Source of the DNA: Marinobacter sp. ATCH36
Lineage (GTDB): Bacteria; Pseudomonadota; Gammaproteobacteria; Pseudomonadales; Oleiphilaceae
NCBI RefSeq assembly: GCF_023555055.1
Contig: NZ_JAMJPL010000001.1
Span: 124,001-188,000, forward strand
Length of the DNA stretch: 64,000 nucleotides
Direction: 5' to 3'
Part shown: one piece after another, positions 19,482-28,074 of the stretch
Layout of the letters: every line of letters begins with the position of its first letter
Position numbering within the stretch: the stretch's first letter is position 1
Program-made: the position numbers and the translations under genes
The notes under the pieces: model-generated
Databases searched by the model: none
Told to the model about the DNA's origin: nothing
The model's input: the letters and a program-made list of their open reading frames with translations, nothing else

Positions 19482-21745
19482 GCTTCCACCTGCTTATCAC
19501 TCACGCGGTGAACCAGCTGCCGGCGCATCAACTGAGCAATCACCAGGCCAGTCAGTACTGCAATTGCGCCAAGCTCCAGCCAGAAAAACGGATACAGGTC
19601 CATCGGGAGTGACCAGCCAAAAGCCAGCGGGTTAATGCGGCTGACCAACACCCAGGTCAACCAGATACCCAGTGGCAGGGCAGCGATGGTGACTGTCAGA
19701 GTCAGAGTGACCGACAGGCGCCGGAGTTGGCTGCGGATGGCGCTGGCTGGCAACCCCCAGATGCCAAGTAGCCGGAAGTACCAGACCCGGGTGGTGAAAA
19801 ACACCCAACCCATGATCAGCAGGGCGACCGCCGCCAATACCAGGGTCAATATACTGATGGCACGGGTGAGCAGGAAGGTCTGGCTGAACACCTGCGAGGC
19901 CAGCGCACGAATACTGGCGTTATCCCTGACTGTTACTTCAGGCGTGTTCCAGATACTCCCCAGCTGTTCGCTGATATCTGCCATAGCCAGCTCACCGGGG
20001 TTCACCGAAAAGCTTTCAAAACGGGCGCTGAAGTTTTCTGGTAGTTCAGCCCCGGACATCAATACCTCTCCTGCCGGGCGTCCATAATCCGCGTAGATGG
20101 CCACCACGCTGGTGCTGGCTTCAGTGCCAGCCAGGAGGATCCTGAGGGGATCACCCACTTCGATCCGATGGCGGCGTGCCAGTTGCTCGTTGATCATTAC
20201 CCCACCGCGTTCGAGGTTCTGCCAGGGCTGATCGACACTGGCCAGCAGGGTCCAGTCGGACACCAGATCACCGATGGGCGTCAGCGCGAACAGATCCGCA
20301 GAAACACTTTCACCCTCCGCGCCCATAGCTTTGCCGGAATCACCTGCTGTGATCCGCGCTTTACCTCGGATAACCCGATGCCACGGCCCAATGCCTTCAA
20401 GCTCGCTCAACCGTTTCGCCGCAAGACTCGCATCCGCACCCGGAGGCACCTGGACGTAAAACTCCGCCTCCAGCCGCTGGGCCAGCCAGTCTTCAAAGGT
20501 GTTTTCAAAGGTTGTCACCAGAGCCTGCACCGCCAGCACCGTGGCCATGGCAAACTGCAGTGCCACCACGGGAAGCGCCAGGTGCCGGAACATCACCGCC
20601 AGTTCCCGAAGCCGCCAGCGAATCAGCGGGCCGGTTCCATACACTTCAGCTCCATCAGCCCGCCTTTGAGCCAATATTGCCAGCAATCCGGGCGTAAGCC
20701 AGCCGGTGCCGGCAAACACCAGCGCCGTACCCAGAAAAACCCCGGCGAGGCCCTGGGCCAGCGCAACGCTCGCCAGCCCCACAAGCAGAACCGCGACAGC
20801 AACCAATTGCCCACGGCCAGACACGGCGGCATCCTGCCAGGTCTGCGGCACGACCCAGTCCACCAGGCAAACCGCAAGCACCAGCAGGACCATAATGCCG
20901 GCAGCCTGCCAGGGCAGGGATTCTGTAGAGCCCGCGTAGAGGGTTACATCAAACAGACTGTCGAGAGCCTGCCCGAACCCGCCGCCCAGCATTCCGGCAA
21001 GCTGAGCTCCCAACCATAGCCCGGGCAGCACGCAAACACCGGTCAGCACCACCAACTCCAGCGCCAACAATTGACGTACCCGCCGACGGGGCACCCCGAA
21101 TCGATGCAGCAGGTCAAAGCTGTGCTGGCGCTGGGCAATGCCCAAACGATGCACGCTACGAACCAGCAGCCCGGTGATCAGCAGTACCAGCAGGCTCAGG
21201 GCATCCAGATTGAGCAGAAAGCTGTCCGCCAGCTCACCCGTGGCGGGGCCCAGTGAAAATTCACGCAGGGCGTAGCCGTCAGGCAACGCCGGGTTTTCAC
21301 TCGCGGCAAGTAAGTAAAGCCGGCTGTCATATTCTTCACCGGAAAGCCTCACCGCTTCGCTGATATCAACAAAAGGCGCACCGTCCAGCGTGCCCGCCTC
21401 ACCCCCGGGCGCTGCATCGCCAAAGCAGCCCATAGCCAGCAGATCGATACCGATCACCCGACCTTCCGGGGGCGGGCGCTGTATCTCTAGCCAGGGCGCG
21501 ATACACGCGCCAGCCAATCGTAGCGCGACAAAGTCATTAACACCGATTGGCTCACCATCGGAGCGCACCACGTGGACCCGGGCTGCCACCGCCTCCTCAC
21601 TCTGGAACAGACTGTTGCGGGCCTGATCGGTCAATACGGTGACGCCCGTCCACAGCATGGTGGCCAGCACAATCATCATCGCCAGCGCCGCGAGCTGAAT
21701 CGGATGCCGGCGGTAATGACTGACGAAGGCCCGTACCAGCATCAT
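19478..21745 (-). CDS. FtsX/MacB-type ABC transporter permease
   Basis: A 755-residue membrane protein. It has an N-terminal membrane anchor (HYRRHPIQLAALAMMIVLAT), a periplasmic region, a group of membrane segments in the middle (about 200-400), a second periplasmic region and three C-terminal segments of the FtsX type (ISILTLVLAAVALLIMGWVF, then LTVTIAALPLGIWLTWVL). This two-repeat layout of about 750-850 residues is that of AttFG/YbbP-like and lipoprotein-release permeases, which move substrates out of the membrane rather than across it. Starts 3 bases after the ATPase gene ends and overlaps the lipoprotein gene by 4 bases. Confidence 0.88.
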   Translation of the reverse strand: MMLVRAFVSHYRRHPIQLAALAMMIVLATMLWTGVTVLTDQARNSLFQSEEAVAARVHVVRSDGEPIGVNDFVALRLAGACIAPWLEIQRPPPEGRVIGIDLLAMGCFGDAAPGGEAGTLDGAPFVDISEAVRLSGEEYDSRLYLLAASENPALPDGYALREFSLGPATGELADSFLLNLDALSLLVLLITGLLVRSVHRLGIAQRQHSFDLLHRFGVPRRRVRQLLALELVVLTGVCVLPGLWLGAQLAGMLGGGFGQALDSLFDVTLYAGSTESLPWQAAGIMVLLVLAVCLVDWVVPQTWQDAAVSGRGQLVAVAVLLVGLASVALAQGLAGVFLGTALVFAGTGWLTPGLLAILAQRRADGAEVYGTGPLIRWRLRELAVMFRHLALPVVALQFAMATVLAVQALVTTFENTFEDWLAQRLEAEFYVQVPPGADASLAAKRLSELEGIGPWHRVIRGKARITAGDSGKAMGAEGESVSADLFALTPIGDLVSDWTLLASVDQPWQNLERGGVMINEQLARRHRIEVGDPLRILLAGTEASTSVVAIYADYGRPAGEVLMSGAELPENFSARFESFSVNPGELAMADISEQLGSIWNTPEVTVRDNASIRALASQVFSQTFLLTRAISILTLVLAAVALLIMGWVFFTTRVWYFRLLGIWGLPASAIRSQLRRLSVTLTLTVTIAALPLGIWLTWVLVSRINPLAFGWSLPMDLYPFFWLELGAIAVLTGLVIAQLMRRQLVHRVSDKQVEA

Positions 21746-21748
21746 GGG

Positions 21749-22432
21749 TTACCCAGCCCCACTCGGTTTAACAGCGCTCAGATCGAGCAACCGGTCGCAA
21801 CGGGTGGCCAATGCGGTGTCGTGGGTAGCAAGAATCAGGGCACATCCGGTGTCCCGTTGCATCGTGAACAGGCACTCGGCCACCTCATCGGCGGTGTGGC
21901 GGTCAAGACTGCCGGTCGGCTCATCCGCCAGTATCAGAGCCGGTGCCATGGCGAATACCATGGCCAGGGCAGCGCGCTGGGCCTGGCCGCCGGAAACCTG
22001 GTCCGGATAACGGTCAGCTTCAGCGCCTAACCCCAAGCGCTCCAGCCAATCACGCTCACCACCCGCCGTGAGGCCGGCCAGGTGAGCCCGCAGGCGAACA
22101 TTCTCCAACAACGACAGGGCCGGCATCAGGTTAGCATCCTGGAACACCACACCGATGGAGCGTCGCCTCAGCTCTGCCCAACGTGCATCGGAGTCGCTGT
22201 TGCCGGAGCTGTCGAACGATTCTCCAACTACGGTGATGGCTCCCTCGTCCGGCTTTTGCAGGCCGCAAAGCAGATTCAGCAGCGTACTCTTGCCAGATCC
22301 CGAGCGCCCCACAATCGCCAGGGACTCCCCCGAATGAACACCCAGCGTCAGACCACTGAGCACCGGCACCCGTTGCCCGGCGCTGATAAATTTTTTGCTC
22401 AATCCGTCAACGGCCAGTACCGGGCTCGACAT
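21749..22432 (-). CDS. ABC transporter ATP-binding protein (LolD/MacB-type)
   Basis: A 227-residue ATPase with all motifs: Walker A GRSGSGKST, Q-loop VVFQDANLMP, signature VSGGQAQRAAL, Walker B ALILADEPTGSLD and the switch His in ILATHD. The DEPTGSLD sequence groups it with LolD/MacB/FtsE-like mechanotransmission ATPases that pair with FtsX-type permeases, here the next gene. ATG 22432 overlaps the RND pump stop by one base (TGATG); a GTG at 22435 is the alternative. It would energise removal of a substrate from the outer leaflet of the inner membrane. Confidence 0.93.
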   Translation of the reverse strand: MSSPVLAVDGLSKKFISAGQRVPVLSGLTLGVHSGESLAIVGRSGSGKSTLLNLLCGLQKPDEGAITVVGESFDSSGNSDSDARWAELRRRSIGVVFQDANLMPALSLLENVRLRAHLAGLTAGGERDWLERLGLGAEADRYPDQVSGGQAQRAALAMVFAMAPALILADEPTGSLDRHTADEVAECLFTMQRDTGCALILATHDTALATRCDRLLDLSAVKPSGAG

Positions 22433-25400
22433 CACACGCTCCGCTGAATCGTGGGTTCAGGCTCTTCACCCCGGCGGTAAGCCCGCCACTCGCGGAACTG
22501 CTCAAGGTAAGACAGTAACGCCGGGATCACCGCCAGCACCAGCAGGGTCGACAGCCCGAGGCCAAAGGCAATAGAGGTAGCCATGGGGATCAGGAACTGT
22601 GCCTGCAGTGAGGTTTCAAACAACAGCGGCAGCAGACCGCCAATGGTGGTCAGGGAAGTGAGCAGCACCGCGCGCACCCGCTGCACCGCCGCCTCGTTGA
22701 GGGCATCAGTAATACCCAGGCCCTTCTCCCGCTGCTGGTTATAGAAAGCTACGAGAATGATCGCGTTATTGACCACTATGCCGGAAAGACCGAACAGGCC
22801 GAACAGCGAAAGAATGGTGAGCTGCAGCCCCATCAACCAGTGGCCGATCAGTGCCCCAACCAGAGCAAAAGGAATAATGGCCATCACAATCAATGGCATA
22901 CTCCAGGATGCGAACACCCAGGCCAGAACCACATACATCAGCCCCAGACCGATGATCAGCCCGGTTTGCATATCCTCCATGGTTTCACGCTGGTCGGCTG
23001 CCCGGCCCTCAAAGCTGTATCGCAGGTTGTATTGGCTGGCCAGCGACGGCAGTACGTTCTCTTCCAGGCTGGCAATGATCTGGTCAGCGGTACTGATGCG
23101 GGTGTTCAGGGAAGCAGTGACTTCTACCGACAGCTCCCCCTCGGCATGCCGCAAAGCCTGAAAGCCCTGACGATGGTCCAGGTTCATGACCTGGGCCAAC
23201 GGCACAAAGCGTCCGTCGGGTATCCGCACCGTCAGCTGCGACAGGGTTGCCATGCTTTCACGCTGGTCACGGGGCAGTTGCACCCGCACTTCCACTTCAT
23301 CGCGCCCATCCTGATAAATCTGGGCAATACGGCCGTCAAACGCGGCCCGCAACTGGCGCCCCAGATCATCGGTGCTCAGCCCCAACGCCTCACCATGGGC
23401 GCTGACCTGATAGATAAGCTGCTCGCGCCCCCAGGGCATGTCGTCTTCGGTATCCAGCACGCCAGGCAGGGTACGTAATGACTCATTGAGGGTTTCTGCA
23501 GCCTTCTTGAGGTCAATGGCGTTCTCTCCCGTCAGCCGCACGTTCACATCTTTGCCCGGCGGGCCGGACTGACGCTCGGAGATAGTGAGGTTATCCAGAC
23601 CGGCGGGGCGGTTCAGGCTGTCCCGCCAGGTAGTGATGAATTCCGGGTTGCGAACCGGACGGCGGTCCGATGGCACCAACTCCACCATGATCGAGCCCAG
23701 CTCATCGCCAGAGCGTGTGGTGCCCTCGGCGCCCTGGCTGGTACCGTGATTGGCAACAGCGTGCAGGATCAGATCACCACCCAGCGCCGCCTCGGTTTCG
23801 TTCAGTTTCCGTTGCATTTCAGCGACAAAGTCGTCCACAGTTTCCCGGTTGGTTCCGGCCACAAAACTGGCGTTGGCATAGAGCACCGAGGGCTCCGGTG
23901 TGGGAAAGAAGTTGAACCCCAGCCGACCGCCAACGAGTAACCCCACGGTGAGCAGCGCCACCGCCAGGGCTGAAGACAGGGTAAGGCCACGATGCTGCAG
24001 CGTGTAGCGGGACACCTTCCGGAAGGGCCCTTCACGGAAACGATCAAAGCCTGACTCAAACCGTTTACGCAGGCGCTCCACCGGGCCGGCTTCCCTCTGC
24101 TTGCGTTTGCCGGGAATGAAGGCATGACGCAAGTGAGCCGGCAACACGATGAAACATTCCAGCAACGAGGCGATCAACACGCAGATCATTACCAGAGGAA
24201 TATCACCAAGGATATTGCCGATCACACCGCCCACCACCAGCAGCGGCATGAACGCTGCCACCGTGGTCAGGGATGACGCCAGAACCGGCCACACCATCCG
24301 TTTGGCCGCGCCCTCGGAGGCATAGATGGACTCCTCCCCCATGCGGGCATGGGCATCAGCATCCTCCCCCACCACTATGGCATCGTCCACGATCACCCCC
24401 AGTGCCATAATCAGCGCGAACAGGGAAATCATGTTGATAGAGCCACCGATTCCCCAAAGCACCGCCAGCGCCGCGAGAAAGGCAGTCGGTATGCCAATGG
24501 CCACCCACAGGGCGACTCGGCCCGGCAGGAACAGGTACAGCAGGATAATAACCAGCACCAGGCCGCCCATGCCATTCTTGATTAACAGGGATATGCGGTC
24601 ATCCAGCAATTGCCAGGTTTCGTCGTAAACCTCCAGTTCAACGGACGGGGGCAGCACCGGTCGGGTATCCGCCAGCCAGCCTTCAAGCACACCGGCCGCT
24701 TTCAGGGAGTTACCGTCTTCTGCCCGCTGCAGCTGGAGCTCCACCGCCGGGTGACCATCCCTCGTCAGCGTCACCTGACTTTCCCGCGCCTCCTGGCGGA
24801 TGATGGCAATGTCGCCCAGGCGCAGCTGAATACGTTCACCACTGAGCACCGGTATGGTTTCAAAGGCCTGGGGACTGCGACGCTGCTCCACCGAGCGAAG
24901 CTCCCGGGTGGCGTCCTGCTGCCCCATCATCCCTGCCGGTAAATCACGGGACACCGACCCTACACGCTCAGCGATCTGGTCAAGAGACAGGCCCAGCGCC
25001 TCCAGGCGTTCCACCGGCACATCAATGCTGATCTGTTGCTCCGGCAAACCACGAATGGAAACCCGATCAATGCCCCGAGACAGCAGTTCATCTTCATACC
25101 GGTAGGCCAGCTGACGCAGCTCCGACCGGTCCATATCACCATATACCAGCAACCGGCCCACGGGTTCGTATCGCTCAAAGCGGGTTACCTGGGGCTCTTC
25201 CGCTTCCGCAGGCAGGTTGGTGAATTCGTCCACCTGCTGACGCACGTCATCCAGGGCCTGGATTGAGTTGGTGTTCTCAGTGAATTCCAGAGTGATGGAC
25301 GACACTCCCTGGGCGGAGGTCGACGTCATCTTCTTCAGCCCCTGAACGCTGCGAAGACGCTGTTCCAGGGGATTGGTGATACCCTGTTCCACATCTTCAG

Positions 25401-25578
25401 CAGAGGCGCCACTCCACACCACTCGCACGCTGACAATATCCAGGGCAAAGTTGGGAAAGAACTGGATGTTCATCCGGGTCAGCGCCAGGGTGCCCCCGAG
25501 CAGCATCACCAGCATGACCAGATTGGCCGCCACCCGGTGGTGTACAAAGAACCCGATGACACCGCGGCGACGCCTCAT
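22432..25578 (-). CDS. RND efflux transporter permease subunit (first system)
   Basis: A 1048-residue inner-membrane RND antiporter with the usual pseudo-twofold layout: a membrane segment at the start (HHRVAANLVMLVMLLGGTLA), a large periplasmic loop, six segments, then a repeat with ISLFALIMALGVIVDDAIVV (the acidic proton-relay residues in segment 4) and ILSLFGLFGLSGIVVNNAII. Sequence character places it in the broad AcrB-like drug/unknown-substrate branch rather than with metal CzcA pumps. ATG overlaps the adaptor stop by 4 bases. Its ATPase neighbour is also coupled, so RND and ABC parts are made from one transcript. Confidence 0.93.
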   Translation of the reverse strand: MRRRRGVIGFFVHHRVAANLVMLVMLLGGTLALTRMNIQFFPNFALDIVSVRVVWSGASAEDVEQGITNPLEQRLRSVQGLKKMTSTSAQGVSSITLEFTENTNSIQALDDVRQQVDEFTNLPAEAEEPQVTRFERYEPVGRLLVYGDMDRSELRQLAYRYEDELLSRGIDRVSIRGLPEQQISIDVPVERLEALGLSLDQIAERVGSVSRDLPAGMMGQQDATRELRSVEQRRSPQAFETIPVLSGERIQLRLGDIAIIRQEARESQVTLTRDGHPAVELQLQRAEDGNSLKAAGVLEGWLADTRPVLPPSVELEVYDETWQLLDDRISLLIKNGMGGLVLVIILLYLFLPGRVALWVAIGIPTAFLAALAVLWGIGGSINMISLFALIMALGVIVDDAIVVGEDADAHARMGEESIYASEGAAKRMVWPVLASSLTTVAAFMPLLVVGGVIGNILGDIPLVMICVLIASLLECFIVLPAHLRHAFIPGKRKQREAGPVERLRKRFESGFDRFREGPFRKVSRYTLQHRGLTLSSALAVALLTVGLLVGGRLGFNFFPTPEPSVLYANASFVAGTNRETVDDFVAEMQRKLNETEAALGGDLILHAVANHGTSQGAEGTTRSGDELGSIMVELVPSDRRPVRNPEFITTWRDSLNRPAGLDNLTISERQSGPPGKDVNVRLTGENAIDLKKAAETLNESLRTLPGVLDTEDDMPWGREQLIYQVSAHGEALGLSTDDLGRQLRAAFDGRIAQIYQDGRDEVEVRVQLPRDQRESMATLSQLTVRIPDGRFVPLAQVMNLDHRQGFQALRHAEGELSVEVTASLNTRISTADQIIASLEENVLPSLASQYNLRYSFEGRAADQRETMEDMQTGLIIGLGLMYVVLAWVFASWSMPLIVMAIIPFALVGALIGHWLMGLQLTILSLFGLFGLSGIVVNNAIILVAFYNQQREKGLGITDALNEAAVQRVRAVLLTSLTTIGGLLPLLFETSLQAQFLIPMATSIAFGLGLSTLLVLAVIPALLSYLEQFREWRAYRRGEEPEPTIQRSV

Positions 25579-26816
25579 TCGACCGCTTCCTGCGCGGCGC
25601 CGGCAAGTTCCACCTTCAATCCGGTCATGGCATTGGGGAGGTGGGTGGTAATCAGGGAGTCGCCGGCCTCAAGCCCTTCAGCCGACACCAGCACATAGCG
25701 CTCACCGTTCGACCCTCTGGCCTCTCCCAGACGCTTCACCGTTACGCGCTGCATACGCCCGTCATCGGTCATCCGGTAAACACTATCGCTGCCGTAGAGA
25801 GCACTGTAGGGAACAGCAATGGCATCCTGTCTTGGCGGTCTCTCGAGCGTAACCGGAAGTAACCCACCCGGGCGCAGGCCACCGGCATCGCCGTTGAGCG
25901 TCAGGATCGCTTCGGTACCCGAAGGATCACTGGTACCGGCAAAGCGGGACAGAGTAAAACGCTGCTGGCCATCTGCGCTTGCCGCTCGCAACTCAGCACC
26001 CGAATCCAAAGCATCCAACAGCTCCTGCCGGAAAACATTCGGAACCCGGGCTCTCAACTCCAGCCCACGGTCCGGGTAAACGGAAAGCAACCGGGCATTC
26101 TGGGATACACGGTCTCCCTCCGCCACCTGGATATCCGTCACAATGCCATCGAAGGGAGCTTTGACCGTGGCTCTCTCGGCGTCCCTGCGCACGGAAGCCA
26201 GGCCTGCCCGAGCCCGGTCGAGCCTGGCTTCCAGGCTCTGCACCCGGGAGGGGTGCTCATCGACCGCCCGCTGCCGGGCGCTGACCGTCAGTCGGGCACG
26301 TGCCAGCGTATCAGAGGCGGCATCCAGTGCTTCCCGCGAAGACAGATTACGGTTCACCAGAGACTGTGTTCTTTCAAACTGCCGTCTGGCGTTTTCCAGG
26401 ATAGCCTTCTCACCCTCGAGCGCCTCGCGATCATTGGCATGGCGCACCCGTTCCGACGACAGCTGGGCCTCAAGGTCTTTTACATCCGCCTCGGCCTGAT
26501 CGACCAGTGGCGAAACGTCCGCGCTGTCCAGGGCGACCAGCAGCTCCCCCGCTTTCACTCGCTGCCCCTCCCGCACCGGCCGGCTTCCAATCCGCCCTGC
26601 CAGCGGCGCGGCTACGTTGGTCTGCTCCGGTGCCACAAGCTCGCCATAAAGGGGCAATACCGGCGTATGGGTACCCGGTGCCACCGTCATCACCTCGACC
26701 AGCCAGCTGCGTTCCCGTGCGCTGACCGTTTCCGGCTCGGGCCGGGTGGCTTTGAGCAGAAGAAAACCGGCAACACCGATGGCAAGTATCAGTAGGGGAG
26801 TGATTCGTTTTATCAT
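25575..26816 (-). CDS. RND efflux periplasmic adaptor (membrane fusion protein)
   Basis: A 413-residue membrane-fusion protein. An N-terminal anchor (RITPLLILAIGVAGFLLL) is followed by the lipoyl half AAPLAGRIGSRPVREGQRVK, a long coiled-coil (about 110-230, rich in Glu/Arg/Ala) and the second lipoyl half ATVKAPFDGIVTDIQVAEGD, then beta-barrel domains. It links the inner-membrane pump to an outer-membrane channel; no TolC-type gene is in the window. I chose ATG 26816 with GGAGAA just upstream; an upstream extension starting at 26882 would cover the palindromic operator candidate. First gene of the five-gene operon. Confidence 0.92.
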   Translation of the reverse strand: MIKRITPLLILAIGVAGFLLLKATRPEPETVSARERSWLVEVMTVAPGTHTPVLPLYGELVAPEQTNVAAPLAGRIGSRPVREGQRVKAGELLVALDSADVSPLVDQAEADVKDLEAQLSSERVRHANDREALEGEKAILENARRQFERTQSLVNRNLSSREALDAASDTLARARLTVSARQRAVDEHPSRVQSLEARLDRARAGLASVRRDAERATVKAPFDGIVTDIQVAEGDRVSQNARLLSVYPDRGLELRARVPNVFRQELLDALDSGAELRAASADGQQRFTLSRFAGTSDPSGTEAILTLNGDAGGLRPGGLLPVTLERPPRQDAIAVPYSALYGSDSVYRMTDDGRMQRVTVKRLGEARGSNGERYVLVSAEGLEAGDSLITTHLPNAMTGLKVELAGAAQEAVE

Positions 26817-26881
26817 GGTTCTCCGGCCAGTCACTATGCGGTGCGCCAATATAGCGCATGTCGGGTTATTGTCAGAAAGCA

Positions 26882-26897
26882 TAAGACTTTAGTCTTA
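26882..26897. promoter_or_regulatory. Palindromic operator candidate before the RND-ABC operon
   Basis: TAAGACTTTAGTCTTA is a 16-base palindrome with two perfect 7-base arms. It lies 66 bases before the adaptor start codon and 110 bases before the diguanylate cyclase, in their shared divergent gap. Size and symmetry fit a dimeric TetR- or MarR-type repressor, but no regulator gene is adjacent. Confidence 0.5.
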
Positions 26898-26931
26898 ATC
26901 AATACCACTTCCTGTTGGAAATCTGATCTAA

Positions 26932-26960
26932 TTCACGCTTCTTGCTTGTGCTTATATTAT
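26932..26960 (+). promoter_or_regulatory. Predicted sigma-70 promoter of the diguanylate cyclase gene
   Basis: TTCACG (26932-26937, 4/6 of -35) and TATTAT (26955-26960, 5/6 of -10) are 17 bases apart. The start of transcription would fall near 26967, about 40 bases before the start codon. Confidence 0.35.
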
Positions 26961-27006
26961 CTACACATCTCAGGGTCCGGGTTCAGCCCGCGCCCGACCG
27001 CCACAG

Positions 27007-28074
27007 ATGCCGCGCATGGAAAGCTACAAAGACCCCCTGAAAGAACTGGCGCGCCCCTACCGCAAGGCGGTCCTGAAGGCACTGTTGGTGATCTGTGTTA
27101 TTGGCGCCACATTGTTTTCGTCGATGAATCTTCTCAAAGGCAGTTATCCGCTTGCCTTTGTCGAAATTGCGATGGGCGTCTATTCCATCATCGTTTACCG
27201 GGCGATCCGTCACACGCGTCACCTGGAACGCTGGATCATCGCCTACCTGATTCCATTTTTCACCGCCATGGTGTTCGCAATGGCCGCACCACGGGCCACC
27301 TCCGCAGTGCATGCCTGGGTCCTGCTGATACCGATTATCTCTCACCTGTTAATGGGGCGACGACTCGGGCTGGCGATTTCGGTTATCTATATGGGGATCG
27401 CAGCAGTCATCTTCCTCCTTCGGCATCAGCACCAGCCGGACATGATGCAGGCTCTGCCAATCACCAATATCGCCGTGATCTCCCTGTGCATTCTGGTGTT
27501 TTCCCATGTATACGAAGTCACCCGTGAAACGTCCGAGCGCGAACTCATGAAGATTGCCCAGACCGACCCGCTTACCGGGTTGGCCAACCGTGCCCGACTC
27601 AGCGATATTTTCGAGCGCGAAAAGCACCGGTCCAGGCGATACGGCTCGCCGATGTCGGTTCTGGTTCTCGACCTGGACCACTTCAAGGACGTCAACGACG
27701 ACCATGGCCACGAAACCGGCGACCTGGCGCTGCAACACGTCGCCCGCATTTTCCGGAACTGCCTGCGTGCTACCGACCTGGCTGCGCGCCTCGGAGGCGA
27801 GGAATTCGGCATTCTGCTCAGCAACACCAACAGCGCGCAGGCCCTGGAAGTGGCCGAGAAGATCCGTATCGCCGTCGCATCTGAACCGCTTACCATCAAT
27901 GCCAACGTGATCCGCCTGACTCTCAGTGGCGGGATTGCCGAACTGGGGCCAGATGGCGACACCCTGCGTGAGCTGGTTCGAGCAGCAGACACCCGGCTTT
28001 ATGCAGCCAAGGATGCCGGCCGCAACCAGATAATCCACGCTATTGCTGAATCAGTGGTACCAGCCCAGACCTGA
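27007..28074 (+). CDS. Membrane-anchored diguanylate cyclase (GGDEF)
   Basis: A 355-residue protein with five to six hydrophobic segments in the first about 170 residues (VLKALLVICVIGATLFSSMN first) and a C-terminal GGDEF domain that starts at TDPLTGLANRARL. The active site is GGEEF near residue 263 with the inhibitory RxxD (RATD) five residues before it, so it should make c-di-GMP and be feedback-inhibited. The membrane part is not one I can name; it may sense an envelope signal. No clear ribosome binding site before ATG 27007; ATG 27016 is an alternative. Its stop codon abuts the stop of the convergent RND pump gene with no base between. Confidence 0.9.
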   Translation: MPRMESYKDPLKELARPYRKAVLKALLVICVIGATLFSSMNLLKGSYPLAFVEIAMGVYSIIVYRAIRHTRHLERWIIAYLIPFFTAMVFAMAAPRATSAVHAWVLLIPIISHLLMGRRLGLAISVIYMGIAAVIFLLRHQHQPDMMQALPITNIAVISLCILVFSHVYEVTRETSERELMKIAQTDPLTGLANRARLSDIFEREKHRSRRYGSPMSVLVLDLDHFKDVNDDHGHETGDLALQHVARIFRNCLRATDLAARLGGEEFGILLSNTNSAQALEVAEKIRIAVASEPLTINANVIRLTLSGGIAELGPDGDTLRELVRAADTRLYAAKDAGRNQIIHAIAESVVPAQT

